Of a DNA stretch of 11,624 nucleotides, positions 7,101-11,624 are shown piece after piece; the stretch's first letter is position 1, and each line of letters begins with the position of its first letter. The position numbers and the translations under genes are program-made. The notes under the pieces were generated by a model that had not been told where the DNA came from, ran no database searches, and saw only the letters and a program-made list of their open reading frames with translations. This DNA comes from OCS116 cluster bacterium. Lineage in GTDB: Bacteria; Pseudomonadota; Alphaproteobacteria; Rhizobiales; OSC116. The DNA is taken from contig NVUS02000091.1 in the NCBI GenBank assembly GCA_002402005.2, forward strand, positions 1-11,624. Reading direction: 5' to 3'.

Positions 7101-7129
7101 AATATGAATATAGTTTTATAAGGATTCAA
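7101..7129 (-). promoter_or_regulatory. Candidate gor promoter
   Basis: Minus strand: TTGAAT (7124-7129), 17-base spacer, CATATT (7101-7106), placing transcription start about 20 bases before the gor ATG. Each box matches the sigma-70 consensus at four of six positions. Because the DNA is AT-rich, chance matches are common. Confidence 0.3.
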
Positions 7130-7308
7130 GCCAATTTCCAATCAATTATATTTGAATGAAGATAAAGTTTATTGATGTTATTGGGCAATTGGCGGCTGGC
7201 AATGAATAGAGCCAAACTATTGTATAATTTATTTTTATTTTTTTACTTCTATAAGTGGTCTTCGGAATCTCAGCTGATTTAATTTGACGTGGTGACAAGT
7301 TGTTTTGG

Positions 7309-7338
7309 TTGATCAAATTATTGCCATATTTGTATTTT
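7309..7338 (+). promoter_or_regulatory. Candidate promoter of the RTX gene
   Basis: TTGATC (7309-7314), 18-base spacer, TATTTT (7333-7338), about 45 bases before the RTX ATG. The proposed -10 box lies inside the palindrome at 7331-7348, an arrangement typical of repressor control. A GGAG ribosome site (7373-7376) precedes the ATG at 7383 by six bases. Confidence 0.4.
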
Positions 7339-7348
7339 ACAAAATACA
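7331..7348. promoter_or_regulatory. 18-bp palindrome, possible operator of the RTX gene
   Basis: TGTATTTT (7331-7338), AC, AAAATACA (7341-7348): perfect 8-bp arms around a 2-base centre. Size and near-perfect dyad symmetry suit a dimeric helix-turn-helix regulator, and it overlaps the candidate -10 box. No regulator gene is in the window, so the binding protein is unknown. It is too AT-rich and T-tract-poor to act as a terminator. Confidence 0.45.
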
Positions 7349-7382
7349 TGTGGTGTAGGAAATCTGTTATTCGGAGTTAATT

Positions 7383-8420
7383 ATGCCACAAATCCATTCT
7401 TCAATTCGCATTAAGAATCTCATTACAAAGCCTGTTCTCACTTATGCCAACAAGCATAAGAAAAAGGCATTACCTGTTGCGTTAACGCCTTTATTGGCGG
7501 CCTGTAATGTTTTTGAGTTTCGCACCCAAGCCCCGGCAGATGATGCACTGGTTGTGGCCGGCTATACCGTGCACCGCAGCGTTGGTTTTGGTGGTGATAT
7601 TTATACAGGCACTGCCGACAAGGACGCGATTGTTGGTGCTGGCGGCGATGACATATTTAATGGCGGCGATGGTGATGATTTAATTTATGGCAATGATGGT
7701 GATGACATTATCAACGCCGGCACAGGCGCTGACGAAGTATATGGTGGCGATGGTGATGATTACATAAACCCCGGCGTTGATCTGAATTATGATTATATTG
7801 ACGGCGGTGCGGGTGTCGACACAGTGAGCTATATCAACCATTATGGCAAGTTAGAAATTGACCTTGAAAGTGGCGACGTTCTTATAAATGACTCATTAGA
7901 AGATGATGTGGTGAATATTGAAAATGTCGATGGGGTGATGGATGCCACCAACGTAATTTACGGCAATGCGCTAGACAATTTACTTTCTGGCGGCAATTAT
8001 AACGATAAAATATTTGGCCGTGATGGCAATGACGTGCTCGAAGGGCTAGGTGGTCATGACGAGCTTGACGGCGGCAAAGGCGATGATGAATTGCACGGCG
8101 GCAATGGTGATGATGTGTTGGTTGGCGGCCAAGGTAGCGACAAGCTTTATGGCGGCAGTGGTAGTGATGTATTTAAATTTAGCAATGATGATGTTGCTGG
8201 CGCAGTGTCTAATGATATCATTTATGATTTTAACATTTTAGACGATTTTATTGACTTTTCGGGTCTCGATTTTATCAGTGATTTTGGCGACTTGATCCAC
8301 AATATGGTGCAAAACGGCAATGATGTTGAAATCTTTATGCATGCGTTTGATGATTATATTGTGAAGCTTGAAAATGTCGACATGGCACAATTTTCAGCAT
8401 CCGATTTTATCTTTGCCTAA
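7383..8420 (+). CDS. RTX calcium-binding protein with lipobox-like N-terminus
   Basis: A 345-residue, very acidic, Gly/Asp-rich protein with two blocks of RTX nonapeptides (GGxGxDxxx), which fold into a Ca2+-loaded parallel beta roll outside the cell. Block 1 spans about 76-130 (e.g. GGDGDD, GNDGDD). A spacer GGAGVDTVSY ... IENVDG (141-184) matches the serralysin/M10 C-terminal type. Block 2 spans about 192-262, followed by a region (263-345) ending FSASDFIFA, typical of type I secretion substrates. No protease or other catalytic domain is seen. The N-terminus is unusual: a 28-residue polar start, KHKKK, a short hydrophobic ALPVALTPLLAA and Cys41, which resembles a lipobox (L-A-A-C). The gene stands alone on the plus strand; no ABC exporter is nearby. 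Role unknown; surface or secreted Ca2+-binding protein is an inference. Confidence 0.9.
   Translation: MPQIHSSIRIKNLITKPVLTYANKHKKKALPVALTPLLAACNVFEFRTQAPADDALVVAGYTVHRSVGFGGDIYTGTADKDAIVGAGGDDIFNGGDGDDLIYGNDGDDIINAGTGADEVYGGDGDDYINPGVDLNYDYIDGGAGVDTVSYINHYGKLEIDLESGDVLINDSLEDDVVNIENVDGVMDATNVIYGNALDNLLSGGNYNDKIFGRDGNDVLEGLGGHDELDGGKGDDELHGGNGDDVLVGGQGSDKLYGGSGSDVFKFSNDDVAGAVSNDIIYDFNILDDFIDFSGLDFISDFGDLIHNMVQNGNDVEIFMHAFDDYIVKLENVDMAQFSASDFIFA
7608..7772 (+). repeat. RTX nonapeptide block 1 (coding repeat)
   Basis: Tandem nine-residue GGxGxDxxx units, seen at DNA level as recurring GGCGATGGTGATGAT (for example near 7665 and 7745). The repeat is a protein-level motif within the open gene. 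Confidence 0.85.
7956..8168 (+). repeat. RTX nonapeptide block 2 (coding repeat)
   Basis: Second run of about seven nonapeptides, including GRDGNDVLE, GGKGDDELH, GGNGDDVLV, GGQGSDKLY and GGSGSDVFK, leading into the C-terminal region. Units are less uniform at DNA level than in block 1. Confidence 0.85.
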
Positions 8421-9307
8421 ATGAATAGGAAGGCGCTACCTAGCACCACGAGGCCAGCGCCAATCCATGCCCCTACAGCCGGCACTTCTTTGGTTTTTAT
8501 CCAGAGTATTGGCAATAAAATAGCCGGTGATGTGGCGGTGATGGTGGAAATAATACCCACTTCGCCGCCCGTCAGCGCGAATAAAAACAATGTCATGCCA
8601 ATGCCCATGCCGTTAACGCCGGCAAGCACAGTTAGCCCTAATAATTTGGGCGTTAGCGGATTGGCGCGTTTGAGCGCCTTGATCGGCAACATGACCATAA
8701 AGCTTAGCAAAAGTGCGGATGTGCCGACTCGTAGCGCCGATGCGGCAACCGGGTCGACGCCTTCGAGCATAATGGGGCGCGCCAAAATAGAGCCTACGGC
8801 TTGGCAAAGTGCGGCGAACACACCTAAGGAAATACCGACCCATATTGGGCCTTTTATGGATTCCCATTGGTGTTGTTGGGCTTTGCGTTTACCAAATACC
8901 ACCGCCATCACCACACCAATGGTGATAATGGCCACGCCAGTAATTTGCAAATGGCTGAGTTTTTCATCCAGAAACATCCAACCTAGCAATACGGAAAGCG
9001 GGGCGGCCAATGAGAATAAGATCGCTGTACGCCGTGGCCCCATGCGGTTGAGGGTTAAAAACAAAGTTGTATCGCCCAAAAATATGCCAATAAAGCCCGA
9101 AAGAATCAGCGGTTGATAATGCGCGGTTTGCACACTATCCCACGTGCCGGCAACCCAAACCCAAACCGCCAACATGGCGGTGATGATGACCATGCGAATT
9201 TGCACATAGGGTATAGCGCCCAATTCGCGCGACGGCGTGGCCGAAATCATCCCACCAAACGCCCATAATGTGGCGGCTAACAATGCCGCTAATTCATAAA
9301 TTGTCAT
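8417..9307 (-). CDS. EamA/DMT-superfamily transporter
   Basis: Integral inner-membrane protein of 296 residues, with ten hydrophobic segments in two five-helix EamA repeats (about 4-138 and 155-296). The first repeat ends FLDEKLSHLQITGVAIITIGVV (112-133) and the second ends in the parallel IKTKEVPAVGAWIGAGLVVLGSAFLF, the family pattern of a conserved Glu loop before the last helix. The basic linker GKRKAQQ (139-145) separates the halves. Family members export or import amino acids, nucleotide sugars or other metabolites, so the substrate cannot be predicted. The ATG at 9307 has only a weak AGAGAT ribosome site. The stop codon overlaps that of the convergent RTX gene. A terminator closes the upstream rpiA operon, so this gene is probably transcribed on its own. 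Confidence 0.9.
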   Translation of the reverse strand: MTIYELAALLAATLWAFGGMISATPSRELGAIPYVQIRMVIITAMLAVWVWVAGTWDSVQTAHYQPLILSGFIGIFLGDTTLFLTLNRMGPRRTAILFSLAAPLSVLLGWMFLDEKLSHLQITGVAIITIGVVMAVVFGKRKAQQHQWESIKGPIWVGISLGVFAALCQAVGSILARPIMLEGVDPVAASALRVGTSALLLSFMVMLPIKALKRANPLTPKLLGLTVLAGVNGMGIGMTLFLFALTGGEVGIISTITATSPAILLPILWIKTKEVPAVGAWIGAGLVVLGSAFLFI

Positions 9308-9336
9308 AATCTATCTCTATATTTAAACTTTAAGCG

Positions 9337-9365
9337 ACCATATTATTGACCGCTAGTAACAACAA
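9337..9365 (-). promoter_or_regulatory. Candidate promoter of the EamA transporter gene
   Basis: Minus strand: TTGTTG (9360-9365), 17-base spacer, TATGGT (9337-9342), about 30 bases before the ATG and just downstream of the rpiA terminator. Moderate match to sigma-70 boxes, by eye only. Confidence 0.35.
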
Positions 9366-9402
9366 ACGAATTTATCTGATGATTTTTTGTGCAAGACAAA
9401 CC

Positions 9403-9432
9403 AAAAATGGCTCTCCACAGGGAAAGCCATTT
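9403..9432 (-). terminator. Rho-independent terminator of the pyrC-pyrE-rpiA cluster
   Basis: AAATGGCTCTCC (9405-9416) pairs with GGGAAAGCCATTT (9420-9432) with one mismatch. On the minus strand it is followed by TTTTTGGTTTGT. It lies 33 bases after the rpiA stop codon. It shares the 12-mer CAAAAATGGCTC with the terminator at 4103-4128. Confidence 0.85.
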
Positions 9433-9465
9433 GAACGATCTATAAGTTTTTGGAATAGGTGACGC

Positions 9466-10161
9466 CTAAAGTTCAATTTTCTTAATGCCATCTTTGGCAG
9501 CAAGTATCGCCACTTGTGCCAAACCGATGAATAAGCCATGCTCGACCACGCCTGGAATGACGTTAAGGTTGAGTGCCAATTGTTTGGGATTTACGATTGT
9601 GCCGAGTGCGCAATCATAAATATAATGACCGCCATCGGTGATAAGTGGTTTGCCATCGGGCAAAAGCCGTAGGGTTACAGCGCCAGCGCTGCCAGCATTT
9701 TTAATGGCTTCATGCATTAGTTCAACTGTGGCAGCTGCACCAAATGGGATGACCTCGACGGGCAAGGGAAAGGCGCCGAGCGGGTCGACCAATTTGCTGT
9801 CATCAGCGATGACCACCATTTTGGCTGAGGCCGCGGCGACGATTTTCTCGCGCAATAGGGCTGCGCCGCCACCTTTGATGAGGTTTAGCTCAAGGTCTAG
9901 CTCATCCGCACCATCGACCACTAAGTCTAGCTTTGGAGTTTCATCTAATGTAGTGAGTGGGATGTTAAGGCTCTTGGCCAATTCATGGCTGGCGATGGAG
10001 GTGGGTACGCATAGCACATTCAAGCCATTGGCGACTTTTTCACCCAAGGCTTGAATGAAAAAATTGGCGGTTGAGCCTGTGCCTAAGCCCAATTTCATGC
10101 CATCGGTTACATAATCTAATGCCGCTTCGGCGGCTTGTTGTTTTAAACTTTTTTCACTCAT
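9466..10161 (-). CDS. rpiA: Ribose-5-phosphate isomerase A
   Basis: Interconverts ribulose-5-phosphate and ribose-5-phosphate in the non-oxidative pentose phosphate pathway, giving the ribose for PRPP and nucleotides. 231 residues. Diagnostic motifs: GLGTGSTANFF (25-35, phosphate loop), VVDGADELD (81-89, D83 and D86) and LIKGGGAALLREKIVA (94-109, with K96 and the catalytic base E105). DGGHYIYD and the LNVIPGVVEHGLF stretch close the fold. It starts 11 bases after the pyrE stop, with an AAGGG ribosome site, and is last of the cluster before the terminator. Clustering with pyrE makes sense, since ribose-5-phosphate is turned into PRPP, the co-substrate of PyrE. Confidence 0.97.
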   Translation of the reverse strand: MSEKSLKQQAAEAALDYVTDGMKLGLGTGSTANFFIQALGEKVANGLNVLCVPTSIASHELAKSLNIPLTTLDETPKLDLVVDGADELDLELNLIKGGGAALLREKIVAAASAKMVVIADDSKLVDPLGAFPLPVEVIPFGAAATVELMHEAIKNAGSAGAVTLRLLPDGKPLITDGGHYIYDCALGTIVNPKQLALNLNVIPGVVEHGLFIGLAQVAILAAKDGIKKIEL

Positions 10162-10172
10162 GGTGCGACCCT

Positions 10173-10706
10173 TTACTCAAAATCTTCGCGGGAAAATACA
10201 TAATCTAATGCTAGGCCTTCGGCGGCCAATTTATCAATGCCAGCTTTGTCACGCAGCAAAACACAGATGACATGCTCAACAATTGCGCCAGCTTCGCGTA
10301 GCATTCTGGTGCTTTCGATGATCTGCCCGCCGGTGGTGACCACATCTTCGATGATGATCAAACGTTTGCCTTTGAAATCTAGGCCTTCGGCAAACTGGCA
10401 GGTGCCATATTGTTTGGCTTTTTTGCGCACAAATAAAGACGGCATGCCGTTTTGAATGCCAATGGCTGTGGCGATCGGTACGCCGCCAAGTTCTAGGCCT
10501 GCCAAGGCGTAAAAATCTTCATCTATGGCTTCGATTTTTTCGGCCATTAGAGTGGCGATGGGGACAAGGAGGTGTGGCAGAGATTCGAAGCGGTATTTGT
10601 CGAAATAATCTGTCGAGATTTGGCCAGAGCGGAGTTTGAACTCGCCTTGCAGCCAACAAGTTTCGCCACATTCTTTGGCTAACTTTTGTTTGTCAATTGC
10701 GGACAT
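10173..10706 (-). CDS. pyrE: Orotate phosphoribosyltransferase
   Basis: Transfers the phosphoribosyl group of PRPP to orotate, making OMP in de novo pyrimidine synthesis. The PRPP-binding loop is LIIIEDVVTTGGQ (116-128, acidic pair E120-D121). The catalytic flexible loop carries FVRKKAKQYGT (92-102) with conserved lysines K95, K96 and K98, and FKLRSGQISTDYFDKYRFES (23-42) is the N-terminal substrate region. At 177 residues it is short beside E. coli PyrE (213), but it has all motifs and reads as complete. ATG 10706 has a strong AGGGGA ribosome site that sits in the 8-base gap after the pyrC stop, so translation may be coupled. The next step, OMP decarboxylase (PyrF), is not in the window. Confidence 0.96.
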   Translation of the reverse strand: MSAIDKQKLAKECGETCWLQGEFKLRSGQISTDYFDKYRFESLPHLLVPIATLMAEKIEAIDEDFYALAGLELGGVPIATAIGIQNGMPSLFVRKKAKQYGTCQFAEGLDFKGKRLIIIEDVVTTGGQIIESTRMLREAGAIVEHVICVLLRDKAGIDKLAAEGLALDYVFSREDFE

Positions 10707-10714
10707 ATATTCCC

Positions 10715-11624
10715 CTATTTAATGCGCCAATATAGTGGCGTCAATGGATCGAAAACGGTGAGTGCGCCGCTAAGCGCTTTATATTTTTGGGCAAGGTCGA
10801 GCGCAGTGTCGGTTTTAACCAAGGTGATTTGGTCTTGGTTGATCGGCAGACCATAATAAGTTGGGCCGTTGATCGATAAAAAGCCTTCGAGCTTATCGAG
10901 TGCATTTTCAGCCTCGAACACTTGGGCGCAGCAGATGATGGTATTGGGGGCGTTGAATACACCGGCACAACCGCAGGCCTGCAGTTTGGCTTCATCCATA
11001 TGCGGGGCGGAATCTGTACCAAGGAAAAAGCGTTTGTCGCCACTGGTTGCCGCGGCGACCAAAGCCAGACGATGGCTTTCGCGTTTTACGATTGGTAGAC
11101 AGTAATAATGTGGCTTAATACCGCCAACCAGCATGGCGTTGCGGTTAATCATCAAATGATGGGTGGTGATGCTGGCGGCTAGGTTTTTGTCTTTCGACAG
11201 CACATAATCAACCGCGTTTTGGGTGGTGATATGCTCCATGACCACTTTGAGCTCGGGGAAACGTTGTTTGATTGGCTCTAATATCTTGTCGATAAATACC
11301 GCTTCGCGATCGAAAATATCGACCTCGGCATCGACCACTTCGCCATGCACCAAAAGTGGCAGGCCAATTTTGGCCATACGCTCAAACACATGATAAACTT
11401 TACTAAAATCTTTAACACCGCTGTCGCTATTGGTGGTTGCGCCGGCAGGGTAGAGCTTTACCGCTTGTATTGCGCCGGAGGCAAAGCCTTGTTCTAAATC
11501 GTCAGCATCGGTGCCTTCAGTTAGATAGATGACCATCAGCGGAGTGAAATTATGCGCTACGGGCAGCACATCCATAATGCGGGCTTTATAGGCCACAGCA
11601 TCGGCCGTGGTGCAAACTGGCGGC
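10715..11624 (-). CDS. pyrC: Class I dihydroorotase, missing its N-terminus (cut by window edge)
   Basis: Zinc enzyme that cyclises carbamoyl-aspartate to dihydroorotate in pyrimidine synthesis. 302 residues are present; by comparison with E. coli PyrC (about 348) some 45 residues, including the H-x-H zinc motif, lie right of the window. Visible in order: PPVCTTADAVAYKARI at the edge, FTPLMVIYLT, AVKLYPAGATTNSDSGV (its Lys is the carbamylated zinc bridge), LLVHGEV and VMEHITT (zinc His residues), GGIKPHYYCLPIVKRE, FLGTDSAPH (catalytic Asp), CGCAGVFNAP and SINGPTYYGLP. These match the E. coli-type class I dihydroorotase, not the larger PyrC2/AllB type. The reading frame stays open to the edge; a GTG at 11596 is internal, not the start. 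Its stop is 8 bases before pyrE, making it the first visible gene of the cluster. Confidence 0.97.
   Translation of the reverse strand, partial: PPVCTTADAVAYKARIMDVLPVAHNFTPLMVIYLTEGTDADDLEQGFASGAIQAVKLYPAGATTNSDSGVKDFSKVYHVFERMAKIGLPLLVHGEVVDAEVDIFDREAVFIDKILEPIKQRFPELKVVMEHITTQNAVDYVLSKDKNLAASITTHHLMINRNAMLVGGIKPHYYCLPIVKRESHRLALVAAATSGDKRFFLGTDSAPHMDEAKLQACGCAGVFNAPNTIICCAQVFEAENALDKLEGFLSINGPTYYGLPINQDQITLVKTDTALDLAQKYKALSGALTVFDPLTPLYWRIK

Larger units (their letters stand above)
7073..7382. other. AT-rich divergent intergenic region between gor and the RTX gene
   Basis: 310 bases without a gene I believe in. The left part holds a candidate gor promoter (minus strand) and the right part a candidate promoter and palindrome for the RTX gene (plus strand). 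A TATAAT at 7223-7228 followed by a long T-rich run (7228-7249) has no good -35 partner. I see no RNA gene or riboswitch here. Confidence 0.6.

Noticed and set aside
7146..7349. 67-codon minus-strand open frame in the gor-RTX gap
   Set aside because: AT-rich composition, no ribosome site or recognisable motif, and it covers the likely promoters of both flanking genes.
7608..8168. Recurring short DNA repeats, considered as tandem repeats or a CRISPR-like array
   Set aside because: They follow the nine-codon period of the RTX motif within one open frame; there are no constant repeats with variable spacers.
8421..9116. 231-codon plus-strand open frame antisense to the EamA gene
   Set aside because: It mirrors the coding pattern of a clear ten-helix membrane protein; its Pro/Ser/Thr/Asn-rich translation has no family features.
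11569..11596. GTG at 11596 as the pyrC start
   Set aside because: The frame stays open upstream and PPVCTTADA matches the internal part of dihydroorotase, so the gene continues past the window.

Overview
The window looks like chromosomal DNA of an alphaproteobacterium with moderate to low GC (judged by eye, not computed). Evidence for the class: an RlmE with a basic N-terminal arm directly behind a Ppx/GppA phosphatase that carries a long basic N-terminal extension, both close to guaB; a class II (plant/mycobacterial-type) DAHP synthase beside a glutathione reductase; and a class I dihydroorotase. I cannot name a genus. Almost everything is housekeeping metabolism. The accessory part is an RTX calcium-binding protein, a tiny YjfB-like gene and an EamA permease. 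I see no tRNA, rRNA, insertion sequence, CRISPR array or phage genes.

Layout. (1) 1-3752, all minus strand, transcribed right to left: ppx/gppA, rlmE, a histidine phosphatase, a GNAT acetyltransferase overlapping it, then guaB (cut by the left edge). (2) 3753-3876 is a divergent control region. To its right, on the plus strand, is a 67-residue YjfB-like gene ending at a hairpin terminator shared with the convergent DAHP synthase gene. (3) 4152-7072, minus strand: glutathione reductase (gor), then the class II DAHP synthase, separated by about 190 bases holding a perfect 12-bp-arm palindrome. (4) 7073-7382 is an AT-rich divergent region with a palindrome over a candidate -10 box. It precedes the plus-strand RTX gene (7383-8420), whose stop codon overlaps tail-to-tail with that of the minus-strand EamA transporter (8417-9307). 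(5) 9403-11624, minus strand: pyrC (cut by the right edge), pyrE and rpiA with gaps of 8 and 11 bases, ended by a hairpin terminator.

How the genes fit together. RpiA makes ribose-5-phosphate, the precursor of PRPP; PyrC and PyrE carry UMP synthesis through orotate and its PRPP-dependent conversion to OMP; GuaB opens GMP synthesis. DAHP synthase starts the shikimate pathway, using erythrose-4-phosphate from the same pentose phosphate pool. Glutathione reductase keeps glutathione reduced with NADPH. RlmE methylates 23S rRNA, and Ppx/GppA hydrolyses polyphosphate or pppGpp. The RTX protein is presumably exported and Ca2+-binding, but no secretion machinery lies in the window. No obviously new multi-gene system is visible. 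The items most worth a second look are the RTX protein with a lipobox-like N-terminus, the orphan YjfB-like gene, the long Ppx extension and two palindromes in control regions.
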